Shown here: piece after piece, positions 1 to 12,376 of the stretch | How the letters are laid out: each line of letters begins with the position of its first letter | How positions within the stretch are numbered: position 1 is the first letter of the stretch | NCBI RefSeq assembly: GCF_009389715.1 | Contig: NW_024068005.1 | Location: forward strand, 1 to 64,000 | Direction: 5' to 3' | From: Phoenix dactylifera | Lineage: Eukaryota > Streptophyta > Magnoliopsida > Arecales > Arecaceae | Length of the DNA: 64,000 nt | The notes under the pieces: generated by a model | Database searches by the model: none | Told to the model about the DNA's origin: nothing | The model's input: only the letters and a program-made list of their open reading frames with translations | Translations under genes and position numbers: made by a program

Positions 1-1198
1 TTGCTCCCAAATTGGCATCACCATATCCACCACAAACCGGCTATGATTTTGCCACTAGGCTGCCACATCCATCGATCCCCTCATCGCATGCGTTGATAAA
101 TGAAATATTAGCCTTCATGCCATGCCATATGTTATCTATCGGTTATTTATTGAGAGATAGATATGGACCTTTAGGGATCAAATCATTCCCCACTTTGATG
201 CCACCTTATTGGATTTCTTTGTTGGATTTATCCCTTTCGGAAAGAGAGAGACGGAGAGATGCAAGTGTTTTTGGATCATGTGTTAAAGTTTTTGACATGA
301 TGAACCTTTTGGCTTGCCCAGTGGAACTCCACTTGCCGACGTCCACTTGGGCTCCCATCCAACTATTTGTTCAGTTAGAAAAGGTTTCACCCTTCCTTTA
401 ACCCTATCAAACAATGATAAAAAGAGGATGCGAAGATAATAATACAACAACACAAAGGAGAGAACCCAAAAAAGAATGGCATATGCCTCCAAATGCCCGC
501 ACGCCCATAAGATAACAAAGGGGCCTGATGCAGCCAAAATCTGATTTGATGTAAGGGATATGATCTGGCTAGATAAGCCCTGACACTTTGGATTATTTTT
601 AGAGAGAGAGAAAGAGAGAGAGAGAGAGAGGAAACATGGGAAAGAAGCCTAGGGAATTGGTTCATGCTAGATTTTAGGTGGGGCATGCCCAAAAAGTTTG
701 TTGAGTTTGGAGGGGCCATGGTGGGTCCAATGTACAAGCATGACAGTTGATCAGACTTCAATTTGGTAGGATGAAACCTTAAGCATCAACATATTGGCAT
801 ATGATTTAGTTGAAACTTTGCTTTGGATATCTTTATGTTAATCCCACATACTTTCACTTTCCGCCTTCTCTCTGGTTGTGAATATCTGGTAATTTATTTA
901 TTGTTGTTGCTGTATATATATTATATAAATCTTCTTTAGATCATTTGTATGAAACTTTTCTCTACTTTATGTGTTTGTATGTTATCTTCTATTATGGTGC
1001 TTTCGCAAACCCCTGGCGCAAAGGCCGGTCAAAAAGGAAGGTATTCTTAAAATTCGAAGTGGGCTGAAGGAGGATGTCCGTGTTAAGGCCCAGCAAACTT
1101 TGGGTTTTGATCAAGGGTCTATCTCAGATCTATTGACCTTTGGTACTCTAATAAGTCAAATTAAGCCTAACTTAGATATAGTTTTGTTGGCCAGTAAT
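1..1198. other. Intergenic, no gene recognised
   Basis: I see no coding signal here. Open frames on both strands are short, overlap each other and resemble nothing I know. A GA microsatellite occupies about 601-630. The rest is AT-rich unique-looking DNA. Confidence 0.6.
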
Positions 1199-1724
1199 TG
1201 GGGGTGCAAACGGGTCGCGTTGAATCCGGACTCAACACCGGTTCCTTTATCAGATCCTAATTTTGGATCCTGACCCAATCCAATAGATAGATCGGGTTGG
1301 GTCAAGTCGCGGTCCACCATTACAAATGTTTCGATACCGAACGGGTCATTCGGGTCGGCGACCGGGTCCATGTTATAACAGACCTATTATATAGACCCAA
1401 CCTAAAAATTTGGATTTGATTAGAACGGGTCGGATCCGATTTGGGTTAACTCATTCTATGGGTTGTGGCCTGCGGTCCAAATAATTTTACAAATTAGGAG
1501 CAAATTGGTCATGGCGGGTCGTAGGATTAAAATCCAAAATTACCTAAATTTCAAATATGTTGAGTCGGGTCTGAATTTAGTAAACCCAGACCCGAGCCAG
1601 AAAATGGAACAGTCTAATTTTAAGACCTAACCCGGCCTCCACGAGTCCTCCAAAACAAATCGGATCGGGTCTAAACGGGTCGGATCGAATCGGATCATGG
1701 GTCAACTCGACCCATTTGTAGCCT
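1199..1724. mobile_element. GGGTC-rich non-autonomous element with imperfect inverted ends (hAT-like?)
   Basis: The block is unusually rich in the motif CGGGTC/GACCCG on both strands, unlike its flanks. The left end (1200-1222) reads GGGTGCAAACGGGTCGCGTTG. The right end (about 1703-1723), reverse-complemented, reads GGCTACAAATGGGTCGAGTTG. I count roughly 16 of 21 matching positions by eye. Many plant genomes carry short non-autonomous elements starting GGGTGTAAACGGGTC, usually assigned to hAT-like families. There is no coding capacity. I could not find a convincing 8 bp target duplication, so the family is tentative and the boundaries are approximate. Confidence 0.45.
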
Positions 1725-3470
1725 TAGCCATAATTTATGTAGTAGAGTCGATAGGCCAGCTTAATTGGATTGGAGCAATAGAGACGACAAGCGTAATAGA
1801 GAACAATAAATGAGTTGGAAGTTCTCGAAATATATTTGATAACCACATTTTCTCAATATTCATCAATATTTTTGTAAAGTCCGATCAGTGGTTGACTGAC
1901 AAATGCTTCTCAAAACAAGCTGTTGATGCCATCCCTCAAATTAAAAACTTAGACATAGAGCCTTTTAATTACTTCAACTGTGAAAAGCAATGTACTTACA
2001 TGTTTATGTGGTGGATCTTGATAAGCAATAAGCCCTAGGGTATTAATCTTTACATTTCAAGATCGATTTGAGAACCGATGTTAGTTGAGTAATTGAGCTT
2101 TTTTCCCAATTTTTTTTTTTTTTTTTTTACAACAAACAACTTATAGTTGTACAATTTAAAAAATAGACATGATGTTTTAGAAAATCTTGTTCGTATATGG
2201 GTTTAAAAAAAAGGCTCCTTCCACTAATGAAACACTTGTCTAAGAGTAACAAACTCCTGTAATTGGACTCTTGAATCACTCCCACGTCACCTTCATGCCA
2301 TGTTCACTTTAAATGATAGCAAATCAAAAACAAAAGTAAATTCCTAACTTTTCTCCTCAACTTGGCAACTTGCTATTGATATTGCCAAAATTTGATAGGG
2401 TGAATCAGGTATCTCAATTTTTGACACTAAGAATAAAATATTCCAATAATATATTACCAAATGATGCAAGCCGATTGATGCTCGTTTTTAGTGCTAAGTT
2501 TGCTGATGATAAGGGGGGAGAACCTTGGAAATATTATAAAAAAAGAATAAAAAAGAGGAGAGAAAAAGAGGTGCTTTAGGAGAGTATGAAGTTAGATTTT
2601 TTCCACTACTAGGCCTATCTCGGAGGAATTTTCGATCTCTACGATGGCCATGAAAAAAAAAATGGAAGAAAATCTAAGAAAAGAGGTGGGAAGGAGAAGA
2701 TGGAGATTTTCTGCCTACTTTCACTGTTTTTTATTTATTTATTCTTTTGGCTATGAGGTGTTTGAATGAATGACAGCACTAGAGGGTGATGGTGGGCCGG
2801 ATGAGTCATGGGTGCAACGTGACGGCTGACGTGCGAACAAGGAAGGTGGGGCCAAGCATGCGTGGCGAGGCGACTCACGAGTCGGGGTATTCTGTTCTGA
2901 GGCCCCCACGCGGTCGACTGGTGGTCAAGTGGACTCTGTACCACTTCCTTTTTGACCAACGTTGAAGCCAGTCCACGCAGCTTCAAATGGGTCCCACATC
3001 ATATGCTGAACTGGAGCTTTTGTTCATCTTTACTCTTTTAACAAGAATGTTGAAGTCAAAGAAAGATAAAACTTTGTGTTTCAAATTAATAGTTGGTGTA
3101 ATCACATGATCCTATGGTTGTTGTAGAACTAGATATTAATACTTAGAGACTGGGTTTAGTAACTAACATGAAGGACCGCCGCCATGACCGTCCAATTATA
3201 CTCTGAGATACATGATCATGCACAATCACGTGCGATCATGCATCTGAAAGTGGCTCCAGGGCATGACCGGGTGGTTGTAGGAAAGATCTTATCTCGTTCC
3301 TAATATCTAATACTGTTATTTTTATTGATGCTTGTACAGTGATAATAAGAATTGAAATTACATGCAGAGTGAACTAATATTGAATTCTTTTATTTAGTAG
3401 AACAAGTTTACAGACGATAGACGTACAATGGAAGCCCTCTTCGAAATATTTGTAACTTCTCAAACCCTTA
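1725..3470. other. Intergenic, no gene recognised
   Basis: No supported gene. A 19-base T run lies at 2110-2128. The stretch 2760-2990 is more GC-rich but stays open only in short mutually overlapping frames. The final TTA (3468-3470) is the left target-site copy of the adjoining MITE. Confidence 0.55.
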
Positions 3471-3927
3471 GGGCTCATTTGGTTCGTGGGAAAAGAAGGA
3501 GGAAAAGTGTTCAACGGAAAAGTAATGAGATGCCTCTTGTTTGGTTGGAGTTTTCAAAGAAAAGAAATGGGTAAGTTGTATTCTCATGGGAATATGATTC
3601 CCACATTTCATGAAAAAGTCTTTCTCATGAGAAACATGAGAAAGTTACTTTCCCATGAGGCGGAAATCACTTCATCTTTATTTTTTCTAAAAAGCCCCTT
3701 CAGCATTAAACACCTAATTTTTATTAAGGATATAATAGAAATTACACATAACTTTTCCAGGAAAGTGGATGGTCAACCAAACATAAATACTCTGAAAATC
3801 TATCATTTTTTCATGTTTAACCAAATATGCCAAAAGTACATTCCCAAACATCTTCTTCCTAGGAATCCTTTTTTTCATGAATCATATTTCTACGAGAAAA
3901 AATGCTTCCCGCGAACCAAATGAGCCC
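3471..3927. mobile_element. Tourist-type MITE (PIF/Harbinger), complete
   Basis: A 457 bp element begins GGGCTCATTTGGTTCGTGGG at 3471 and ends with the near-perfect inverse (CCCGCGAACCAAATGAGCCC) at 3927. There is one mismatch over the first 20 or so bases. It is flanked by TTA on both sides (3468-3470 and 3928-3930), the 3 bp target preferred by PIF/Harbinger elements. The size, the GGG start and the lack of coding capacity fit a Tourist MITE. Internal sequence also contains paired TTCATGGGAA/TTCCCATGAG-type words, so the element may fold into a long hairpin. Both ends and both target copies are present, so it looks like an intact insertion. Confidence 0.85.
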
Positions 3928-4183
3928 TTAAAGAAACTTGGATTTAGATTGTCTTCTCTAGTATAACCATAGAAGGCATTACTAACTAATAAACCAGCAC
4001 CTTCAGACTTATACGTTTAACTTCATATTTGAGGAACTACAGGGAAGACATTTTTCTTTGTTTGATATGTGTACATGGCATATCAAGGAAAGGAAAGATC
4101 AATTTGTTTAGTGCATATAAATTGCGCATGGTGCATCTTTTTCTTATCCTATAAACACATTCACATACAGTTTCATATTTAGT

Positions 4184-4559
4184 TATCACTTGCCAATAGA
4201 CATGATGCTATATGCTAGCAGACAAAATAGTTTAACAATGATAACATAAAAGTATTTAATAGGGTCAAAAATGCTTTCATGGTTATGATCCACCATAGAA
4301 GAGTTAGTTGATTACCTTACAGGACTGTGTCCAGCATATGTGATGGGGGTTCGAAGGACCCCTTGGAAGTACTTGATGTGATGTCGGATGAGCCCATAAA
4401 TAACTTTCATAAAGTGTCAATTTTGGACATCACTTTCCAATAATCATGATCCTATATACCACTAAACAAAATATATTCAGTACAGTAGCAACACAAAAGA
4501 ATTTAATGGGGGCCATGAACAAATTATGTTCATGATCCATCATGATGGTTTAGTTGATT
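4184..4559. repeat. Divergent direct duplication, about 130 bp units 245 bp apart
   Basis: The unit at 4184-4313 starts ATCACTTGCCAATAGACATG, then runs through a poly-A-rich middle to GTTAGTTGATT. It recurs at 4429-4559, which starts ATCACTTTCCAATAATCATG and ends TTTAGTTGATT. The two share order and spacing of many words with scattered substitutions. It is an old tandem duplication of non-coding DNA, and I cannot assign it to a transposon family. Confidence 0.55.
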
Positions 4560-5184
4560 GTTCATTAGATCTTAAACTTGGAAAAAGAAAATTAGGATTG
4601 CATTAAGTCATATAAGATCTCACAATGGCTCAAATACAAGGAAAATCACAAACTCTTCATTCATTATGTGTAAATTTTTTAGATTTTCAAATTGTAACTC
4701 CAAGGCACAACTTATGGATTTGTTACCTTAATTCACCTTCCATTTATCGATCACTTGGATTAAGAAATGTCCATTCTACATGAGAAGATAGAGTTTATCT
4801 TTTGGACATGACATTTCTATGTGTGTATTTAGCTGCTGCTTGTATTGTTCTGTCTCCTTATGCATGAGTACACAACTTGTAAAAAAGAGTTGCATTCTAA
4901 AGCTAAAAAAAAAAGAAGAAGAGTTGCATGAAAGTGAGACCCATGTCCATGCAAATGGCGGAAAGGACAACAGATTGGGCACTTGCACGGAAATTTCCGT
5001 CTGTCTATTTAGTAGCCTCATCGCAATTTTGCTTACCATGTTGACAACTCCATCGTCAAATGGTCACCCACAATATCCTTTCTTTTCCACTGCGAACCAA
5101 AAGCTACCGACATTCTTCAAGGAGTGGACCGTTACAAGGAATATTTGGATTACCTCTATCCATCTTTCCTTTGAATATTCCGAC

Positions 5185-5208
5185 GCATGCATGCATGCAT
5201 GCATGCAT
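5185..5208. repeat. (GCAT)6 microsatellite
   Basis: Six perfect copies of GCAT, followed shortly by another GATGCATGC. The array contains repeated CATGCA (RY-type) words, but nothing here indicates a regulatory role. Confidence 0.85.
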
Positions 5209-5759
5209 AGAAAGGTAGGATGCATGCAAGAACTGCATCAAGTAGCACTAGTCTTATACATTTACGGATTAGGTTTTGCTCAAGCAATTCTTTACATAAA
5301 GATTGTTTCGAAGTTATATAATTCTCGCAAAGTTATACGGTTACGCTCACTATGATTTAGACTCATCGTAAAGTTGACATGCATGGCAAACAAGGAATTT
5401 CAGATCTAGCATATAATTATTTCTTATTTTTATTTAGGTATATTGGTCTAGCATTTCTTTGCAAGCAAAAAAACAAAGCAAACAACTATACTTGTATCAT
5501 GCACCAAACATTATTCTTCTCTCTCTTTTTCTTTTCTTTTTTTAATGGGTGGCATCAAACACTTCAAACTCAAAATTCATTATGGAGTGATATGAGCCCC
5601 AGGGGGTGTGGTTCTTTTCCATTGACTTGAACCTTAATCTTGCCACGAAATACTATAGGTCCAAGTTAAAAAATAAAAACCAAAACTGCTCTCCATCTTT
5701 ACTCCTCAACTAATGGACAACCTAGCCCGTATCTAGCCTAATAAAATAAAAAGAGAAAG

Positions 5760-6360
5760 GACGAACCCCCATGACTCGGATGATTGCGAGCTATCGGGCA
5801 TCATTCCGCGGTTGAGGTCGACCTCCACTTGATGGTTGCGACTGACCCGGAACCGGACCCGGGCCGCGACCGCGACCCTCCGCCCAAATGCGACATTCCG
5901 TGGGCCACACGCTATTTCCGCACCCAACGCCATCGGAAACCATGGACCCCGCGGGGCCCACGCCCACCACCATCCTTCAACGGCCGCGATCTACGACGCC
6001 CACCCGGACCGACCCACTTACCGGTCGCCACCGACCGCGGCCCACTTGGGACCCACCCGCGCCGCTACCCGTCCGAACCCGGTCCGTTTCAAGAATCCTT
6101 GCCTTAGCCCCACGAGAGAACCTACTCGCCCAATCACATATAGCCACGTCACCCCAATCCTCGCACAAGCGCCGCCCGTGCACAGGTGTCGCCCTCCTTT
6201 CGCCACCTGTCCCGTTACGAGGTGAATTCGTGCGGCGAAAAGTAGGACGGCCATGATGCTTAGGGACACCGGAAGAAGCCGCCACGACTTTTAAAGGCCA
6301 GGGCTCTCTAATCGAGCCCTAATCAACGGGGTAACGCTTGCCTTCTGCTCATCTGTTTAG
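5760..6360. other. Orphan GC-rich, CpG-rich island
   Basis: The base composition changes abruptly from AT-rich to strongly GC-rich, with many CG dinucleotides and repeated ACCCG/CCACC words, then returns to AT-rich DNA. Several long frames overlap on both strands, which is what stop-poor GC-rich DNA produces by chance. None gives a recognisable domain. Islands like this often mark monocot promoters and first exons, so this could be the decayed 5' end of a lost gene. I see no matching downstream exons. Confidence 0.45.
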
Positions 6361-8817
6361 GTTTTGACCACCCAAAGAAAATATAAAATTAAAAGTTGAA
6401 CGAGTTTAATATGAAGGATTAGGTGAAAAGAACTTATAAATGTAGATACCTAGACATGTGAATGACTAAGGTGGCGACGAAGGATGTGAAAGATTAGGTG
6501 GAAAACAAATTATACATATGGATACTTAGACATGTGAACGACTAAGGTGGCGACCAAGGGTGACAGCCATATATTCTTAGAATCTAAAGCATTATTTCTT
6601 GACTGATGCTCTTCATGCATGCATGTTTTTCCAGGAGAATCCGTGCCTAAAAGCTTAAAGTCTAAACTCTAAAGTAGAAGACAAGATCAAACTTGGAGGC
6701 AACAAGCACGACCAGGAACATTTGTGAGTTATTGATCTGGCATTAGTTAATTGCATGCATTCTATTTTGATAGCTTGCTTCTTCCTCAAGCAACATTTTG
6801 GCACCATTTCACAAGCAGGTGTCAGAAGGTTAGCGTGTACATTAATGCATTGTACTACAATCATCGGAAACTATGACACTTGCATGCCCTGTTCCAATCG
6901 TCATGTTCTGTTGACTGTCGACAGTTAAAAACTAGCGGTTGACTATTAGCTTGTAGTTAGACCAGTGACAAGCTTTGTAGAGCATATACAAAAGTAAGTT
7001 TAAACAGCAGTATGACGTCGCTGCATACATCATCTCTAATTTACCGAGACGAATGGTTAAATTCAGACCCCTTGTTAACCATGGTTCTCTTCCTGTAGGT
7101 CAATGATCACTGACTTTTTATAACAAAAACCTTTTTTAAAACGATTATTGTATGATCACCCACTCCAATAGTAACACATTAGTAATTAATGGCCTACAGC
7201 AATTCTTAATTTGCTCGCACACTCTCTTCGCTTGCTAAGAGTTTGAGATACCAAACCTTGGGAAACCATGTCATTTGACACGTTCCCCTCATGTTTATAT
7301 AATGATGGCTAACATACTACAAGTCCACCACTAGAAATAAGTAGAAAGCCAAATCTAGTTTGGTAGATGGCAGTGAAAGCAAGGGCCTCACATAGAGGAA
7401 ATGGAGTAGATCATATATTATTGTATAGCCTTTTTCCGTCACTGTGGCTTGTGGAGTTGGAAACCTCACAGGAGTTGCACAAAGCTGAGCAGTCCCGTAT
7501 CCCCTCTCTTTACGTTAAAAGACAGCACTTGCACCAATCTCTAACGCTAGAAAGTGGGAAGCACCATGACTAGGAGTTGGTACTTAAGGGAGGCTTGTGG
7601 TGTTTGCTAAAGAGAGGGCAGTGGAAGGAGAGGAGAACGCCGGAAGCTGGGGAGGTCAGAACTGGTCAGAAGGACGTGTCAAGGACTTGGGTGATGGCTA
7701 GGGAACCCAAGGTCCAGAACTTTCAGACAGGTGGCTCCATTGAGGAGCTTTGGGGCCTCTAAAATTATATATATACATACGACATGCCAACTATTAAACA
7801 ACTTATTAGAAACACAAGACAGCCAATAAAAAACAGAAGTTGAAAATCTGGTCATGGTCTTTGCGGACAACCCTTGGTGTAAAAATTTATATATTTCAGA
7901 AAAATCTAACATGTTACCATGACATGTTCTTGGTATATATATATATCACAAGGTTTTCTTCTTTATAAATAGCTTCATATAAATGATACATTAATTTATG
8001 CCAAGATGATGAGTGATCTTGATCTGAAAGAAACAAGATTAAAAAAAGATACATTTGTGCTTCAGTAATCGTGTTCTTAACAAGTAATAATTTGTTTGTT
8101 TATATGAAAAATAAGACACGTAAATATGCACTCCAAGTAAAAACATCTATATGGCTTTATCTTGTACTTTTCAACAAGGAATAAAAATGATATGTAGTGA
8201 CTACCACAAATGAGTAATATCAACCGTCCAAACCACTGAGGTATGAGCATGCATGCATGTTGTGTAATCATGCATGGTTGGCCTTCAATATTCACTCACT
8301 GTGCAAGTTAGGTCATTTGAAGATAGAGCAATCAGGAAGTTAGAAAAATAAACTTACTTAGCAATAATAAACACACTCATGCACCATGACCTTTTCTGAG
8401 AGGAGCTCTCATATGACTTAATGCTGATCATCAAGTGACGTATGGGTTATTATGTGTTGCATTGCAATTGTAGAGTGTGATATGAGTCTCTCATTTTTGT
8501 AATATTGAATATTTGCATGAAAAAAAAAGCCTCGCATACTCACCTCTAAAGGTGTCAAAATCCTTAGCCTCTCACTGGACTTTTTTTTAATATATACATG
8601 GACTTTTTTTTTACCACACGACGTCCATATTGGAACTTGTCAGTGGCAAAAATGTTAGTTTACATGTGCTTGATTTGAGATTGGCATGGGAGGGTCCTCA
8701 ATATTGCTTTCATTTCAAGGCATGCAAATGCAATACAAATACAATACACCTGTTTCAGACTTTGTGTGGGAAGCATGACCACGACGTGCTTGTTCATTCA
8801 TGGAATTTTGCTTTGTC

Positions 8818-10916
8818 CACTACAAGAAAAAAATAATATGCTTGACAAAACAAATCTTCACCAAAAAAAATCAATTTCGTCATAAAAAGATTTTAGTAAT
8901 GAAAATAAATTATCATGATGCTCGTAAAAAAAATGTCGCCAAACATATATAGTAACAATAGAAATATTCCGTCAACAAATATATATATCAATTATGATAA
9001 AAATATATTCATCACCCAATGATAAAGTATTTGGTGATGATAGTTTCCATCACAAGAAATTGACAATTTCGTCATGACATGATATATTTTTTGTCACCAA
9101 AAGATTAATCTATGGTGACGTAAACAAACTTATCAATAAAGAGATTCTATTTTGTGACAATCTTGTTCGTCACAAAAGCTAAAAGAATTTCATCAATAAA
9201 AATATTCTTTGTCATTAAAGATTAATCTACGATGACGTGAACAAATTTATCATGAAAAAGTTTATATTTTTATGACAATATTATTCATCACAAAAAGAAA
9301 GAAAATTTTGTGGCTAAAAGATTCGATAAATCTGAGAGTTGAAATTAGTTGGATTCAAGCAGATATTTTTGTATGTGATTGGATTCGGATACAGGTTTTG
9401 ATATACGCTTGTAATTTAATAGAAGAGAAATCAAATCTAAGATCTCTTAGATTGTTGTATGCTACTCAGCCACTATAGCAATATTGACTTTCTGATATAT
9501 AATTATAGTTTATTATACTTATCTAAACTTATTCACATTATAAAAATATGCTCATTTCAAATATACTATGGTAATCCGTAGTTTAACAATTAGTTATTTT
9601 TAGATAAAGTTTAATCTTCTTCCTTTTAACAAAAAAAATATTTAACTTTGTTTTATTCTTTATATCATTTCAAAAAAATTATTTAAAATATTTTTAAATA
9701 TCAATAACTCATATATTCTAATATTTGTATATATTTTTTAAAGCTCTTTAAAAATATACAATTCATGATTATTTTTATTCATATTGCAATTAAAAAGTAA
9801 TAATGGTATTTAATATTGAAAACTTTTAATTTTGTAAATAGTTTAATTTTAATATATTTTTAATTCAAATTTAATTAGATCAGTGATCTAAATCTTACTT
9901 GAATGGACTCAATATAAGTTTAATATTTAAATCTTAAACTATTATCCAGTTACTACAATTTTTGGTACCATATTTGTGGTGACAAAATTTTTTCATTAAA
10001 TAGTTTTTATTACCAACAAATTAGTAACATTAATTGAAAGACAAATCTTGGTTTTCGTCAACAAAATTGTAATTATCGGTAATGTAATTTTATTATTACC
10101 AATAATAGTTATAAATAATTAATTTATATATTAATTGAATGATAATTATAGTAATATTTAGTGATATAATAGCTTTTATCAATAATTGTGCGAGTTGTTG
10201 GTGACAATATTTTTTGGTTGCGGTATAGTAAAAATCTTCATAAAAAAATTTCACAAAATTTTGCGAAATTCGCATCATACATGTGATGATGAAAATTTTC
10301 TATGAAAATAATTTCTTATACTAAAAATTACTAATGATAGTTTGGTGCCAAAACTTTACTATTATCACAAAATTTGCAATCATTAGTGATACTATTATTT
10401 TTGTCATGAATGGTCATCATTGCTAAGTTATAAATTTTCAAAATAAAAGAAGAATAGATGTCAAGAAATTTAGATCACCAAAAACATAAATTTTTGGTAA
10501 TTGAAAGTATTTTTTCACAAACTTTGCAGATTCTTAGTGATGATAAACTTTATCATAATATAAGAGCAACTTGGTGCGTTAATATTTGATAACACTATTA
10601 TTTTTATAATGAAAGCAATCATAGATTATTTAGTGACCTAAGATATTTCATCACAAAATTTACTAATTCTTAGTAACGATAAATTTTGTCACAATATAGC
10701 TAAGATTATCAAAAAAAAATTTCCTCCATATGACAAAAACTTCCTCCATATGAATAGTGATATATATTTTTCCGACAAAATTAATTTTTGTCATTAAAAA
10801 ATTACTAACTTTTATAGTATGACGCCGAAAGTTAATTTCTATCACCAAGTTATACTTTTCTTTCTTTTTTTTTGTCATCAAATTTTTTGTCAATATTAAT
10901 CTTTTTTATTGTAGTA
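8818..10916. mobile_element. Non-autonomous CACTA (En/Spm-type) DNA transposon, complete
   Basis: The left end reads CACTACAAGAAAAAAA at 8818. The right end, reverse-complemented from 10916, reads TACTACAATAAAAAA, which is 13 of 15 matching. The flanking trinucleotide is GTC on both sides (8815-8817 and 10917-10919), the expected 3 bp CACTA target duplication. The body is 2,099 bp, very AT-rich, and carries many short subterminal words of the type GTCATxAAA, GTCACCAAA and TTTCGTCA in both orientations, as CACTA subterminal regions do. No frame resembles a transposase, so it would depend on an autonomous partner. The first base of the right terminus is mutated (C to T when read inward). Confidence 0.85.
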
Positions 10917-10919
10917 GTC

Positions 10920-11905
10920 GTTTGAAGCTTAGCAAGGTTTGAAGCCTTGTTGGATTCATTCATGCATTAACCCCTACATTATTGCTGACAGTCACTTACT
11001 TTTTTCTATGAGCTGCTTGAGTTTAATCAATCTCAACCTTGATAGTGATTTAAACCAGCAATTATCATATAATAACACTATAAAGTATGATCAAAATTCT
11101 GGGTTCATATATACAATTTGACAACCATTGACGTAGTTAAAAAAACAAGCATGGGTAACTTTTTTTAGTCCAACAAACAAATCTTATGAGATTGCTTAGG
11201 TATATGCTTATGCATCCATCTACACTCTAGAGGCTTCTTTAAGTCACGGTAGATCTATCAATTAAAAATTATGAAACACAAACTCTAGAGGTTTTCTGGT
11301 ACATGTCGCATTGTCGGATTAGTCACGGTCGAACGACCTATCTTGTAGTAACATAACTCCATTTTACGTATAAAAAGCTAATCACCATATTCTAAACTTG
11401 CTCCCTTGTCCAGTATCCAAAGAGAACCCTTTAACACGAATCACAAGGTGAATCCAGGCTGGAAAACAGGTGAATCCAGTCTGTTGATTTAACAAGATGG
11501 ATCCCACCTTTATCATTCAATATATGTTTTGGCTTGTGTGATCAAAGGTTTCACCTATAGAGACGGCCATGATTTAATAACTGGACCATTTAGTTATTTC
11601 AATAAAAAATAGTTGCACCCTAGTTATATGAAACAAGGTATTGAGAAAAAGTCCGCGGTTTTGTGTTTCCCGGGCTGGTTGGAGCTGCCTGTTTTCCAAG
11701 CTAACCAGGGGCGTCACGGCTCAAACAACCTCAAAAAAATCGAACAAAATAAATAAAAATATAAATAATTTTTTAATTCAATTTTATATTCATATCTTAT
11801 GTAAAAATATAAATAACTTTTAGGAAATAGGATAATTTGGTTGGGAAGGGGGGAAGAAAGCTGGAATCCGTATCAAGCCGAATCGCGTGATTTAGTTTTT
11901 TTTTT

Positions 11906-11936
<31 letters not shown>

Positions 11937-12157
11937 GGAATAATTACGACGAAAATAATTTAATAATTGCGACGAATCCGTGGGTGTTTACGTGGTTAAC
12001 ACGTGTGGTCCTAGCGACGAAGAAGACGGCGGATAGGGTGCATACATTGCCTAGAAACCACCGTGGGGGCCCATGCGGTGGCCAAAGTGGGTGCGGCCTC
12101 TCCCGTGGGCCCCCGCACGAGTCCACAATCTTCGTCTCCTTCTGGGTTCCAAACCAG
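10920..12157. other. Intergenic region upstream of the phosphatase gene
   Basis: No gene recognised. It contains a run of 20 T followed directly by 23 G (11896-11938). From about 11,950 onward the DNA becomes GC-richer and forms the proximal promoter of the trehalose-phosphate phosphatase gene. Confidence 0.55.
11896..11938. repeat. T20-G23 homopolymer junction
   Basis: Twenty consecutive T (11896-11915) abut 23 consecutive G (11916-11938), about 440 bp upstream of the start codon of the downstream gene. The G run could form a quadruplex on the + strand. Such runs are also prone to assembly and sequencing error, so the exact lengths are uncertain. Confidence 0.8.
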
Positions 12158-12164
12158 TATAAAT
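12158..12164 (+). promoter_or_regulatory. TATA box of the trehalose-phosphate phosphatase gene
   Basis: TATAAAT sits in GC-rich DNA 213 bp upstream of the ATG at 12377, followed by a pyrimidine-rich stretch typical of a plant 5' UTR. Transcription would start near 12190, giving a leader of about 190 nt. Confidence 0.6.
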
Positions 12165-12376
12165 CACTCCTCGACCGCTTCACTTCTCCCCCGCCAACTC
12201 CCCCGCACCGCTCTAAACAAACCCCCCCCACCCAACCAAAACCGCTTGGCGAAACCTCCCCCTTCTCGACGTCCAAATCCAGCGAAATATCGCGCCTTTT
12301 CCTTCTTTTTCTCTCCCGATTACGCCTCCCCTTCCGTTCGACATTAGAGGAGAGTCTCGAGCTTTGAGGGCTCGCC

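Larger units (their letters stand above)
3931..8817. other. Intergenic region with local repeats, no gene recognised
   Basis: No gene can be supported. It holds a divergent direct duplication (4184-4313 and 4429-4559), a (GCAT)6 tract at 5185-5208, and a GC-rich island at about 5760-6360. A TATATATATATA run lies near 7935-7946. The three bases GTC at 8815-8817 are the left target copy of the CACTA element that follows. Confidence 0.55.

Noticed and set aside
5784-6285. Six overlapping open frames of 60-129 codons
   Set aside because: All lie in the GC-rich island, cover every frame on both strands and encode Pro/Arg/Thr-rich peptide with no domain. This is the expected lack of stops in GC-rich DNA.
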